Source: Anaerolineaceae bacterium (GTDB lineage: Bacteria; Chloroflexota; Anaerolineae; Anaerolineales; E44-bin32). Taken from it: 52,372 nt of DNA. The stretch is from positions 1,433,563 to 1,485,934 of the forward strand of contig CP070708.1 of assembly GCA_020350285.1 (NCBI GenBank), in the 5' to 3' direction. Shown in pieces: positions 8,030 through 16,410 of this stretch (position 1 is the first letter of the stretch; the number at the start of each line of letters is the position of its first letter). Position numbers and translations under genes: made by a program. The notes beneath the pieces were generated by a model, which did not search any database, had not been told where the DNA came from, and saw only the letters and a program-made list of their open reading frames with translations.

Positions 8030-9646
8030 ATGTCAGAGATGAGTCGTATTCGCATTTTGATCGTCGATGACCATGCCGTGGTCCGCAACGGGCTAAAAAC
8101 TGTGTTGCGCATCTTTGATGATCTTGAAATGGTCGGTGAAGCCTCCAATGGTGTAGAAGCCGTAGAGCTTTGCCAGAAAGTGCAGCCAGATGTGGTTTTG
8201 ATGGATCTCATGATGCCCATCATGGATGGCGCTGAAGCAACCCGTGCCATCCGAGAACGTTGTCCCCAGATACAAGTTATCGCACTCACAAGTTATAAAG
8301 AGAAGGAATTGGTACAAGGGGCTTTAGATGCAGGCGCGATCGGATACCTGCTCAAGAATGTGTCCACCGAAGAGCTGGCGGATGCCATTCGCGCCGCTCA
8401 TATGGGAAAACCAACGCTGGCCCCCGGTGTCATCGAGGCTTTGACCCAAGCCCAGAGGCTGGAACAACTTGCCCGGGGAATCCTCGACACATCCCCTGAC
8501 CCGACCGATCTAGCAGAACTGCTACGGGAACACGCCCCCGAGATGTTCCCCGACAGTACAATCGAAATCCGGATCTATCCCGACCAGATCTTAATCCACG
8601 ATCCTTCAGACTTACCGTCGATACCAGAGGCTGCCTGGCAATGGATGCGCACGAATTCCAAAGCCCGTTTTTTCCCCCCAGGATCGGGGTTGCCTTGGGG
8701 AAAGACACAACCGAAGGACGCTGCTCTGATCCTGGTTCCGATCATCGGCTTCGATAACAGAGAACCGATAGGTGGCATCTCAATCCTAAGACGACGAGAG
8801 CCGGACTCGGCATCGGATTTAATCCCTGTCATCAAATCCCTCGCGGCCCAAATTTCCTCGGCGCTGCATAGTGCCGATATCCGCACCCAAACCCTGGAGC
8901 ACCAGAAGGTCGCTCAGGAGTTAGCCCTGGCAGGACAGATCCAAGCGAGCTTTCTACCTGAGGATCTGCCAGAGCTTGCCGGTTGGCAATTCGCGGCCAC
9001 GATTGAGCCGGCGAGAGAGACCTCCGGCGACTTCTACGACTTCATACCTCTCCCTGACGAGCAGTGGGGGATTGTGATCGCCGATGTGGCCGACAAAGGC
9101 TTGGGAGCAGCTCTCTATATGTCCCTGGGTCGATCCCTGATCCGCACCTATGCGACCGAATACCCCAACCGACCTGATCTCGTGCTCCTCGCTACCAATC
9201 GTCGGCTTCTCTCCGACGCAAGCGCTGGCCTGTTCATCACCTCCTTCTATGGCGTCCTTAATCCCCTAAGCGGCACTTTGAAATATTGCAATGCGGGGCA
9301 CAACCCGCCTTATCTGATCCGCAGTCGAGAAGATATGCAGATTCAAATGCTCGCCAAAACTGGCATGGTGTTGGGCGTCAGCGAGGACGGAAGCTGGGAA
9401 CAAAGTAAGATACGACTTGCTCAAGGTGACACGCTGCTATTCTATACCGACGGCCTTATCGATGTTCAGGATCCTGCAGGGACGTCCTATGGCGAGGAGC
9501 GTTTAAAAGAGGCCGTCGTGACTCACGTTGGGAACTCAGCCCAAGAATTTCAAGCCGGACTTCTTAGAGCGCTTCACGATTTTATGGGCGATGCGCCCCA
9601 AGCCGACGATATCACCTTGGTGGTCACCGTCAGAGAACCTCAATAA
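8030..9646 (+). CDS. response regulator with SpoIIE-type PP2C phosphatase output
   Basis: Residues 1-125 form a NarL-like receiver (LIVDDHAVV acidic pair; phospho-acceptor Asp59 in VVLMDLMMP). A linker of about 170 residues that may contain a weak GAF-like fold follows, then a SpoIIE/PP2C domain (about 300-538; ARETSGDFYDF, IADVADKGLGAALYM, FYTDGLID, ADDITLVV) with the metal-binding Asp residues present. Such proteins are phosphorylation-controlled serine/threonine phosphatases that usually act on anti-anti-sigma factors. No STAS or RsbW-like partner is encoded in this window. It lies 9 bases after the kinase gene and is almost surely co-transcribed. An ATG 9 bases further in is an alternative start. 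Confidence 0.93.
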   Translation: MSEMSRIRILIVDDHAVVRNGLKTVLRIFDDLEMVGEASNGVEAVELCQKVQPDVVLMDLMMPIMDGAEATRAIRERCPQIQVIALTSYKEKELVQGALDAGAIGYLLKNVSTEELADAIRAAHMGKPTLAPGVIEALTQAQRLEQLARGILDTSPDPTDLAELLREHAPEMFPDSTIEIRIYPDQILIHDPSDLPSIPEAAWQWMRTNSKARFFPPGSGLPWGKTQPKDAALILVPIIGFDNREPIGGISILRRREPDSASDLIPVIKSLAAQISSALHSADIRTQTLEHQKVAQELALAGQIQASFLPEDLPELAGWQFAATIEPARETSGDFYDFIPLPDEQWGIVIADVADKGLGAALYMSLGRSLIRTYATEYPNRPDLVLLATNRRLLSDASAGLFITSFYGVLNPLSGTLKYCNAGHNPPYLIRSREDMQIQMLAKTGMVLGVSEDGSWEQSKIRLAQGDTLLFYTDGLIDVQDPAGTSYGEERLKEAVVTHVGNSAQEFQAGLLRALHDFMGDAPQADDITLVVTVREPQ

Positions 9647-9725
9647 GGGATAACATCATCGATGGAAAACAGCTTAAAATGAAGTGCCAGGTCTTATCGT
9701 TCGATGATCCAAGAAAGGGAGTGCC

Positions 9726-10367
9726 ATGACTGCAACAGAACCTATACGAATATTGCTTGTCGATGACCACCGCGTGGTGCGCAGTGGGCTGAGCGCATTT
9801 CTGCTGGCTTACGAGGATCTAGAACTGGTCGGAGAGGCGGACAGCGGAGAAACGGCCGTACTGATGTGTAACAATGTCAAGCCAGACGTGGTGCTCATGG
9901 ACTTGGTGATGCCCGGCATGGATGGCGCCGACGCCACCCAGGCTATTCGTGAGCAGTGTCCCGATGTTCAGGTTATTGCCCTCACGAGCTTCAAAGAAGA
10001 GGCCTTGGTCCAGAAAGCACTGAAAGCTGGAGCGATCGGCTACTTACTCAAAAATGTGAGTGCGGATGAGTTGGCTGAAGCCATACGGGCCGCGAAAGCC
10101 GGTCGACCTACACTGGCGCCCGAGGCGGCACAGGTATTGATTCAAGCCACCAGGAAGCCTCCCGAGCCCGAATTCGATCTCACGCCCCGTGAATTGGAAG
10201 TATTGGCTTTAATGGTCGAGGGGCTGAGCAACCCTGAGATCGCCGAGCGCCTCGTGATCAGCCGCTCCACTGCAAAGTTCCATGTCAGCGGCATCCTCTC
10301 CAAGCTGGGTGTCTCCAGCCGCACCGAGGCGGTCGCCCTCGCCATTCAACACAACCTGGTCGACTGA
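9726..10367 (+). CDS. NarL/LuxR-family response regulator
   Basis: This has the standard two-domain layout in 213 residues: a receiver (LLVDDHRVV; Asp59 in VVLMDLVMP; Lys in [12 protein letters not shown]) and a C-terminal LuxR-type helix-turn-helix ([25 protein letters not shown], then [16 protein letters not shown]). The receiver is very like that of the preceding PP2C protein, so the two probably arose by duplication and both may take phosphate from the kinase at 4310. AGGGAG lies 5 bases before the ATG. The stop codon sits inside the palindrome CCTGGTC-GACT-GACCAGG (10355-10372). The end of this gene and its downstream leader are copied at 14336-14424. Confidence 0.94.
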   Translation: MTATEPIRILLVDDHRVVRSGLSAFLLAYEDLELVGEADSGETAVLMCNNVKPDVVLMDLVMPGMDGADATQAIREQCPDVQVIALTSFKEEALVQKALKAGAIGYLLKNVSADELAEAIRAAKAGRPTLAPEAAQVLIQATRKPPEPEFDLTPRELEVLALMVEGLSNPEIAERLVISRSTAKFHVSGILSKLGVSSRTEAVALAIQHNLVD

Positions 10368-10428
10368 CCAGGCTAGCAACTCCCTCATCGACCTATATCG
10401 AATCTCCCGCTGTGTCCAATGTGCTCAT
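10349..10428 (+). repeat. duplicated leader, copy 1 (3' end of LuxR gene plus downstream region)
   Basis: The stretch from CAACACAACCTGG through TGTCCAATGTGCTCAT aligns without gaps to 14347-14424: the distance from CCTGGTCGA to TGTCCAATGT is 58 bases in both. Each copy is followed about 90 bases later by a strong ribosome site and a gene for a secreted Cys-containing protein. Confidence 0.7.
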
Positions 10429-10517
10429 GGCTGCTTTGATTTACCCTTTGAGCAGATACATTTCTGGCATGTGATAAAGATTTCTAAATAGATATTTATA
10501 AATAAGGAGGGGTGGAA

Positions 10518-11159
10518 ATGAACAGGAATACTCTAATCGGATGGACGGGATTCGCGCTGCTTGCGATAGCCCTGGTTATCATGTTGTCTTCGGTTCTCAT
10601 ATTGCCGATTTTGAATCCCGAATTCGTCAATCCCGAGGCAGGATTATTGGCATCAGGTGTCTGCGCATTGATTGCCGCTGTTCTGGGATTTTTGGTTTTC
10701 CGAACAGCTCAAGGCAAAATCGCTGCCATAGGGGGGCTTCTGTTGGTGCTCCTCGTCGCCTTGGTTACACCTATGTCTGAAAGCTGGGCCAGAGAGCAAT
10801 CGCCTCCACAGGCTACGCCTGGGTCAGAAGATACAGATCCCGTGCAGGTTCAAGAATGTCTTGATCAAGGGGGCAAGTGGGAAGTTCTGGGTTTTAGTGG
10901 ACCTGGATGCAATCTTCCGACCGAAGATGGCGGCAAAACCTGTTCGGGTTGGTCGGATTGTGAATCGCTTTGTCTGGCAGATGACGACACGCTCTACAAT
11001 GAAGACGCGACGGGGTTTCTACAGCCGGATCATGAGATCATCGAACAACGTAATGCGGAAAACGATCAGCTCAGTGGTGTTTGCTCGGCCTGGCAAAGCA
11101 ACTTTGGTTGCAACGTCGTGCTTGAAAATGGCAAGTATGTAGTAATCTGCATTGATTGA
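10518..11159 (+). CDS. membrane protein with Cys-rich extracellular tail
   Basis: The ATG at 10518 follows AAGGAGG (10504-10510) with a 7-base spacer; a GTG at 10512 is too close to that site. The 213-residue product has three predicted transmembrane helices in the first 90 residues and then an exported segment with about 8 Cys (ECLDQGGKWE, GCNLPTEDGGKTCSGWSDCESLC, FGCNVVLENGKYVVIC), probably disulphide-bonded. The CxxxGGKW...GKxCxxxxxCxxxC pattern recurs in hypothetical secreted bacterial proteins, but I cannot name a family. It is the first of a run of small envelope proteins after the signalling operon and may be controlled by it. Confidence 0.75.
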   Translation: MNRNTLIGWTGFALLAIALVIMLSSVLILPILNPEFVNPEAGLLASGVCALIAAVLGFLVFRTAQGKIAAIGGLLLVLLVALVTPMSESWAREQSPPQATPGSEDTDPVQVQECLDQGGKWEVLGFSGPGCNLPTEDGGKTCSGWSDCESLCLADDDTLYNEDATGFLQPDHEIIEQRNAENDQLSGVCSAWQSNFGCNVVLENGKYVVICID

Positions 11160-11256
11160 AAGGGCCAGGCTCCACCTTCGAATGAAACGTGGGAACGGAG
11201 AATGGTGTAACTGCGTCTATTCTATATTGCGGCAAAGACCGCAGGAGGAGATTTCC

Positions 11257-12003
11257 ATGAAGGCAACAAGAAGAAAAACCTATCGTGTTCTATTGATCAT
11301 TGCGCTTGCACTAACCATCGTAGGGTGCTCTGCAAATCAAGGCAACTCAACCTCAGAAGCATCTTCGAGCACGGCTGCCACGATCACCGTCACCGGATTC
11401 GGTAAAGCCCGCGCAAACCCTGACCGGGCGTCAGTTAACGTAGGTGTGATTGTCGTAGAAGAAGATATCAACCGCGCAGTTGAGGAGTCCAACGAAATTA
11501 TCGCCCGCATCACCGACGCGGTCATGGGGTTGGGGGTCGAGGAAGCTGACGTCCAAACAACCAACTTCAGCATATGGGCCGATGAACAATGGAATCGGGA
11601 AACCGGTCTGCGGATGGAAGAGAGACTTTACAGAGTTGAAAGCACAATCCAGATCAATGTGAATGACATCGAGAATATCGGGGAAATTCTTGAGGTCTCG
11701 ATTGCCAGCGGGGCTAACAATATTTACGGTCTGAATTTCGGCATTCAGGATCCGAGCAGCCTGTCAGCGGAGGCCCGTGTGAGAGCCATCGAAGATGCAC
11801 GGCAACGCGCCCAACATATCGCCCAGGAATTGGGTGTGACCTTGGGTGAGGTGCAGCGTGCTGTAGATATCTCCGGCGCCTCGATGGTGCCGTATTTCGA
11901 ATCGACCGGGTACGACATGGGTGGTGGCGGTGCTCCGCCGATTAGCGAGGGATCAATGACCGTGTCCGTCTCGATGGAGATCACGTTTGAGATCAACCGT
12001 TAA
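11257..12003 (+). CDS. SIMPL-domain (DUF541) lipoprotein
   Basis: AGGAGGAG lies 6 bases before the ATG at 11257, which supports this start over the longer open frame. A signal peptide ends in the lipobox VGC (about residue 24). The rest is a SIMPL domain (about 42-248), recognised by ITVTGFGKARANPDRASVNVGV, TTNFSIW and the EARVRAIEDARQRAQHIAQELGV helix. Family members (BP26/OMP28, YggE) are periplasmic or surface proteins linked to oxidative stress or channel-like assemblies; the biochemical role is poorly defined. The 248-residue length is typical. Confidence 0.92.
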   Translation: MKATRRKTYRVLLIIALALTIVGCSANQGNSTSEASSSTAATITVTGFGKARANPDRASVNVGVIVVEEDINRAVEESNEIIARITDAVMGLGVEEADVQTTNFSIWADEQWNRETGLRMEERLYRVESTIQINVNDIENIGEILEVSIASGANNIYGLNFGIQDPSSLSAEARVRAIEDARQRAQHIAQELGVTLGEVQRAVDISGASMVPYFESTGYDMGGGGAPPISEGSMTVSVSMEITFEINR

Positions 12004-12020
12004 CTAGACCAAAGTAGGCA

Positions 12021-12047
12021 GTGACCTGCGCTTAAAGCGCAGGTCAC
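12021..12047. terminator. strong hairpin after the SIMPL gene
   Basis: GTGACCTGCGC-ttaaa-GCGCAGGTCAC forms an 11-bp stem with a 5-base loop 17 bases after the stop. No T-run follows, so it is either an imperfect terminator or a repeat of the same GC-TTAAA-GC type as the hairpin at 17082-17112. Confidence 0.5.
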
Positions 12048-12259
12048 ACATACTTTCAAGAACAATTCGTTGCCAAGATGCCACCATCTTAAACGGTTCT
12101 TTTGTGCAAGTGCCAGGGGTGGTCAGACAGAGGTTTTGTAACACCGCTGGTTGGCATGGAATAGAAACGCTTTCACCGTTGGCGAAGCACATTATCTGAT
12201 CGGAATTCGGAGAAGATCGATCTGGCACTAAGATATGATTTCCAAATGGGGAGATGAAA

Positions 12260-13168
12260 ATGATCCATCTTAAGAGGTCAAGCTCTTATATCTTGCTTCT
12301 GGCTTTCTCGGGCTTCATCTTTGCGGCCTGTTCACCCGTTTCAACACCTCCTGGTCCAGACATGGCTGCTGGCGTGTATATACAATCGGGCTACGAATTT
12401 TATCGCTGGGAGGAGGGTTTGGCCCTGATGATCTGGTTCGATAGGGCGAAATCTTCAGCGTGCAGCAGCTCCAGCTCCACAAGCGATCCGGTGTTCGTGC
12501 TTCGTTGCCATGCATTAACCAGAAGTGATGTTCGCTTCGACTGGCTCCTGGAAACGGAGGACGGGGTAACTGCGAATTTCTCGATTGATGGTCAATCTTT
12601 CGACCTGGATGGCGGCAAGTTGTTCCTGATCTCAACATCATCTGGGGAGGCTGAGGTTGTGCAAATTAAGCGCAACCTCTCCAGTGTTCGTCCTGAGGCG
12701 GACAGCATCATTGAATTCAGCCTGGACGATCCTGTCATCCAAGAGTTTATTCAAGACTCATCCGAGACAGAACTCGCCGTCCGGGCTTTGGCGGCTTTCT
12801 TTTCTCACCTCCACGCAGGTGAGTATGATCAAGCTGTAGGGTTGTATGGCGGCACATTCGACATCATGATCGATCACAACCCCGAGATCAATCCGGACGA
12901 TCATGCAACGCTGTTTCGTAACGCATGCACGGTCAACGGGGCTCAATGTCTTGAAATTAAAAGCGTGATTCTAGATGAGCAAGCATCTCCCACCGAGTTT
13001 AAATTCGCCGTTGAGTTCAAGAATGAGGATGGATCCTTATTTGAATTGGGTCCCTGCTGTGGTGCGACTGAAACAGAACAGCCGCCCCAAAGCGTGTTCA
13101 TCTATACGGTGGCTAAATCAGCTACAGACGATTACGTTGTCCTGGAAATGCCGATCTATATACCTTAG
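12260..13168 (+). CDS. hypothetical lipoprotein (302 aa)
   Basis: GGGGAG lies 6 bases before ATG 12260; the ATG at 12254 is directly against that site and is less likely. A signal peptide ends at a lipobox (FAAC). The mature part has a Ser/Cys-rich loop (ACSSSSSTSD), a beta-rich half, and a C-terminal region (about 170-300; ELAVRALAAFFSHLHAGEYDQAVGLYGG) that resembles the NTF2-like/DUF4878 type fold in which a helix is followed by a sheet. No catalytic motif was recognised and function is unknown. Confidence 0.75.
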   Translation: MIHLKRSSSYILLLAFSGFIFAACSPVSTPPGPDMAAGVYIQSGYEFYRWEEGLALMIWFDRAKSSACSSSSSTSDPVFVLRCHALTRSDVRFDWLLETEDGVTANFSIDGQSFDLDGGKLFLISTSSGEAEVVQIKRNLSSVRPEADSIIEFSLDDPVIQEFIQDSSETELAVRALAAFFSHLHAGEYDQAVGLYGGTFDIMIDHNPEINPDDHATLFRNACTVNGAQCLEIKSVILDEQASPTEFKFAVEFKNEDGSLFELGPCCGATETEQPPQSVFIYTVAKSATDDYVVLEMPIYIP

Positions 13169-13204
13169 CTGGCCCATACCCTTGCATACAAGGGAAAAAT
13201 CCTA

Positions 13205-13678
13205 ATGAAAGCATTGAATCGCAAGACAATCGTAGTTTTCGCCCTTGGTATGCTGACCTTCGCTGTCGGTTATGTCGTGTATACGGTGTTCCTGAATCCG
13301 AGAAGACCTCAGCCTCCCCTGATCATCGAAAACCGAGGGGAGATCTGCTTCCAGGTTGACGATGTTGGGGACATGATCGCTTCCGTCTCGCCGGAGGGAT
13401 GCTTCTCGCCCGGCTGCACCCTCCAAATCCAAAAGGTTGGGAAAGTCGTCGTGGACAGATGGAACTTCGAGTTAAGCTTCGAGACAACCTTCGTTCTCAC
13501 GGAAACCTCGCGCTTCCCCTTTCCGTGCATAGACGACTGTTCTGGGGGAGGCACGATCGTTTTCAATCTGGGTATGCTGGATGTTGGAGATTATTCCGTC
13601 TGGCTTGGGGACGAGAACATCGGCAAGCTCATGGTATTCTCCGGACTACCCACACCGCGGCAATGCCTGCCAAAGTAG
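13205..13678 (+). CDS. hypothetical membrane-anchored protein (157 aa)
   Basis: One N-terminal transmembrane helix (about 8-30, TIVVFALGMLTFAVGYVVYTV) precedes an exported beta-rich domain with several Cys (EICFQVDD, EGCFSPGCTLQIQ, FPCIDDCSGG, RQCLPK), probably disulphides. AAGGGA is about 10 bases before the ATG. It follows the previous lipoprotein gene by 36 bases. No family recognised. Confidence 0.65.
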   Translation: MKALNRKTIVVFALGMLTFAVGYVVYTVFLNPRRPQPPLIIENRGEICFQVDDVGDMIASVSPEGCFSPGCTLQIQKVGKVVVDRWNFELSFETTFVLTETSRFPFPCIDDCSGGGTIVFNLGMLDVGDYSVWLGDENIGKLMVFSGLPTPRQCLPK

Positions 13679-13768
13679 CCTGCTGGATTTGTGATCCAAA
13701 CAGCGTTGCATACACTAGGGAATGGATCATCATCCGAGCCTTTGGATTGTTCGAGAAGGGAGGGAGTT

Positions 13769-14209
13769 TTGAATACAACAAGCACGCTCATGTTATATGG
13801 ACTCGGTGCTATCGCTGGGGGCATGATCGCGATACAGAGTCTATTAAATGCAACCCTCGGTCAACGACTTGGTAATTTGGGCTCCGTTCTCGTATTGACG
13901 ATCATCAGTATCATTGCGCTCGCCGTTCTGATTCTCGTCTTTCCCAACACAGCCGATCTTAGAAAACTCCCTTCGTTTTCAGAGTGGTATCTGTATGTGG
14001 GGGGCGTATTAGGTGTGGCGATCCTTGCGGCACCCATCTTCCTTGTGCCTAGGATCGGCACGAGTTCAACCTTGGTGGCGATCGTCTTGGGGCAGATGGT
14101 CATGGCATTGTTGATCGATCATTTTGGCATCTTTGTTTCTCCAAAGATCGAGGTCACTCTGACGCGTGTTCTGGGCATCGCTCTCGGTGCGTTCTTGGTT
14201 GGCAAGTAG
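13769..14209 (+). CDS. YdcZ/DUF606-type DMT membrane protein
   Basis: The product is a chain of 5 hydrophobic helices with motifs seen in the DUF606/YdcZ branch of the drug/metabolite transporter superfamily (GAIAGGMIAIQSLLNATLG, WYLYVGGVLGVAILAAP, GTSSTLVAIVLGQMVMALLIDHFG). TTG at 13769 is chosen because AGGGAGGGAG lies just upstream and the resulting 146 residues match the family's usual size; the frame is open to 13691. Members are half-size proteins that often work in pairs. The substrate is unknown. Confidence 0.85.
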   Translation: MNTTSTLMLYGLGAIAGGMIAIQSLLNATLGQRLGNLGSVLVLTIISIIALAVLILVFPNTADLRKLPSFSEWYLYVGGVLGVAILAAPIFLVPRIGTSSTLVAIVLGQMVMALLIDHFGIFVSPKIEVTLTRVLGIALGAFLVGK

Positions 14210-14335
14210 ATTTGTACAGCTTCTAAGTTGGTGATGTAGAATTAAATAGAACTAACCGCGCACTAGAGAAAGTGTGGGCTGCATACTGATTTTGATTTGT
14301 GCGGATCATTCCTCTACCACACCGGGGGGATAACC

Positions 14336-14424
14336 CTCACACTTCAACACCACCTGGTCGATTGACCAGTCTCAATACCCCCGCATTGTCCCATCTCACA
14401 TCTCGCTCGGTGTCCAATGTACTC
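14336..14424 (+). pseudogene. remnant of a LuxR regulator 3' end plus its leader (duplicated leader, copy 2)
   Basis: The bases CTTCAACACCACCTGGTCGA plus the following TTGA encode LQHHLVD-stop, matching the IQHNLVD-stop end of the LuxR regulator at 9726-10367. The next 60 bases also align without gaps to the region after that gene. The body of the gene is missing. It sits in the 309-base gap 14210-14518, in which no other gene was seen. Confidence 0.6.
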
Positions 14425-14518
14425 ATCGATACTTCCGTTTATCATGGGTTCAGAAATTCGCTCAAGGATAAACAAATCACAAACTTTGAACGAGGGAGTC
14501 CCATAAGAAGGAGAAAAT

Positions 14519-15964
14519 ATGTTTTCACGCAAGAACTTCAAATGGATTTTTGGGGGCACGGTCTTGGTCCTTGCTCTTAGCGCATGTGGGGGTGTACAGC
14601 CAGAACCAACCACTACATCAGAAACTGTGTCGCCTGGATTGCCTAGTCCGGCAGCAATTTATTGTGAGGGATTGGGATACACATTGGAAAACCGCCCCTA
14701 CGGTGAGGGCATGGATGCCGTCTGTATTTTTCCAGATGGAAACGAATGCTGGCAATGGGACTTCATGGCCGGTCGATGCGGCAAAGAATACACCTACTGC
14801 CTGGAACAAGGCTTTACGTTGGAAGTTGGGGCGAATATCGGGACATGCGTCTTTCCCGACGGTTCTTCGTGTCTGGAGATCGATTTCTTCCAGGGGCGCT
14901 GTCGCCCTGAGGTTGGCTTAGAGCCAACTGAAGATATCACACCTTCAGAACCTGGGATGCTGGTTGTAGGTTGGCTAGGGAATGTCGTCAGCACACCGGA
15001 TGGCGCTCAGTTCGATGACTTCATTGTTTTATGGCCTGAGGGTATCGGCGAGTTTGGCATCGAGGGAGTGGATGAACTTGTTGAGGCTCAAATTGTCGAG
15101 CTTCGTGATAAAGAAGAGCCTGGCAAGTATGCCCACTTCTGGGGTAGGTTAAACTGTGATGTGCTCGACTACGGCGGCTGTCAACTGCTTGCGACACGAA
15201 TACGCTCCGGAACAGAGATCACCGATCCAGAATCTATCGAAGGCTGGGAGGGAAAACTCTACAGTCAAGAGCCCGGAGCCCAGTTTGACACCTACTTTGT
15301 TCTCGATGGCGAAATCCCTGTACGCTATGGCATTGCCTCCTTCATCGCCGAGAACGGTTGGCCAATCTATAAAGAAGAGTTAAAGGCGCTGCGTGATACA
15401 GAGCTTACGATCCGGGTGTCAGGGCAGCTCGTGTGTGGTGTGCCCGACTATGCCGGCTGCCAGATCCAGGTTATCAGCCTCGAAGTGGATGGGGTTATCG
15501 TGGACCCCTATGACGGCTGGGCAATGTACACCAATGAGGAGTATGGTTTTACCTTCCGCTACCCATCCGCATGGATGCTAGAAGAAGTACCGGATGAAGA
15601 CACGACCGACGAGGGCGGTCTTCACTATGGCAAATCGGTTCAGCTTCGCCAAGGGGATCTGTTACTTTACATTGGCTATAGATTTATATCAGAGGATGTC
15701 TTCCTTGGCGGCACCGGCATGCCTGCCGGCGAAGCTGAGGAACGAGGTTTTGTCTACTTCCTTGGGGGAGAAATCATGAAAACGGCCGTGATCTACGAGG
15801 GTAAGGTCAAGGTGGTGTTCTACGACACTGCTGAAGTGGATGACTTGGTTTTTGTCATCCGCCTCGACGATCTCAGCGTTGGTGATTACGAAACCATCGA
15901 CATTCCAGAAGTCGTCCAATTCGAGGTGGACAACATCCTCGGGTCGTTCGAACGAACCGAGTAG
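14519..15964 (+). CDS. lipoprotein with two DUF333 modules and a duplicated beta domain
   Basis: AAGGAG is 5 bases before the ATG. The signal peptide ends in a lipobox (LSAC, about residue 23). Two DUF333-like Cys modules follow (about 48-88 and 93-130; each with a C...FPDGxxC...GRC pattern). Then come two similar beta domains (about 150-240 and 241-340; both with a CxVxDYxGCQ signature, LNCDVLDYGGCQL and LVCGVPDYAGCQI) and a C-terminal PsbP-like region (about 350-478; YTNEEYGFTFRYPSAWM). The last motif is shared with the smaller lipoprotein at 16411 (INGKYGYKLNYPPDC). The role is unknown; an extracellular binding protein is likely. Confidence 0.82.
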   Translation: MFSRKNFKWIFGGTVLVLALSACGGVQPEPTTTSETVSPGLPSPAAIYCEGLGYTLENRPYGEGMDAVCIFPDGNECWQWDFMAGRCGKEYTYCLEQGFTLEVGANIGTCVFPDGSSCLEIDFFQGRCRPEVGLEPTEDITPSEPGMLVVGWLGNVVSTPDGAQFDDFIVLWPEGIGEFGIEGVDELVEAQIVELRDKEEPGKYAHFWGRLNCDVLDYGGCQLLATRIRSGTEITDPESIEGWEGKLYSQEPGAQFDTYFVLDGEIPVRYGIASFIAENGWPIYKEELKALRDTELTIRVSGQLVCGVPDYAGCQIQVISLEVDGVIVDPYDGWAMYTNEEYGFTFRYPSAWMLEEVPDEDTTDEGGLHYGKSVQLRQGDLLLYIGYRFISEDVFLGGTGMPAGEAEERGFVYFLGGEIMKTAVIYEGKVKVVFYDTAEVDDLVFVIRLDDLSVGDYETIDIPEVVQFEVDNILGSFERTE

Positions 15965-16041
15965 CCTTAAGGTTATCCAAGGGAGAACACTTTAACCTGA
16001 GCACGGGGAAACTCTCACAAAACGAATTTGAGGTTATGGAA

Positions 16042-16389
16042 ATGAGAATCCTAGTATCAGATCAGCGATCCAAAATCCGATCAGCTCTGAGATTGCTTCT
16101 GGAGCAGGAACCCGACTTGAGAGTCGTGGGCGAAGTTTCCGATATCGACTCACTGATGACATCAGTGAGGGATAACCACCCCGATCTCGTGCTGCTTGAT
16201 TGGGAAATGACTAAAAGGCAAGAAACTGAAATACTATTGGTTTTAAGAAAGCTACTACCTGGGATCAAAGTCATCGCATTGAGCGCAAATCCCGAGGTCA
16301 GCTCATTGGCTCTAAAAGCCGGTGCCGATGCTTTCGTCTGCAAGTGTGACCCCGCAGATAGATTGCTGGCAGCTATGAGCGCCATTTAA
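16042..16389 (+). CDS. stand-alone receiver-domain response regulator
   Basis: The product of 115 residues is a receiver only. The phospho-acceptor Asp (LVLLDWEM, residue 53) and the Lys near the end (FVCKCDP) are present, but the N-terminal acidic pair is reduced to one Asp (LVSDQRS). No output domain follows; the gene stops at AAMSAI. GAGG is 8 bases before ATG 16042, a better distance than for the ATG at 16036. It lies between two lipoprotein genes. It could be a phosphate sink or a truncated NarL regulator, since the missing HTH would follow right here. Confidence 0.8.
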   Translation: MRILVSDQRSKIRSALRLLLEQEPDLRVVGEVSDIDSLMTSVRDNHPDLVLLDWEMTKRQETEILLVLRKLLPGIKVIALSANPEVSSLALKAGADAFVCKCDPADRLLAAMSAI

Positions 16390-16410
16390 AATCATCGGAG
16401 GAGATGAGAA

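Noticed and set aside
12004..12228. 74-codon minus-strand frame in the gap after the SIMPL gene
   Set aside because: It spans the hairpin at 12021-12047, has no ribosome site and no recognisable sequence.
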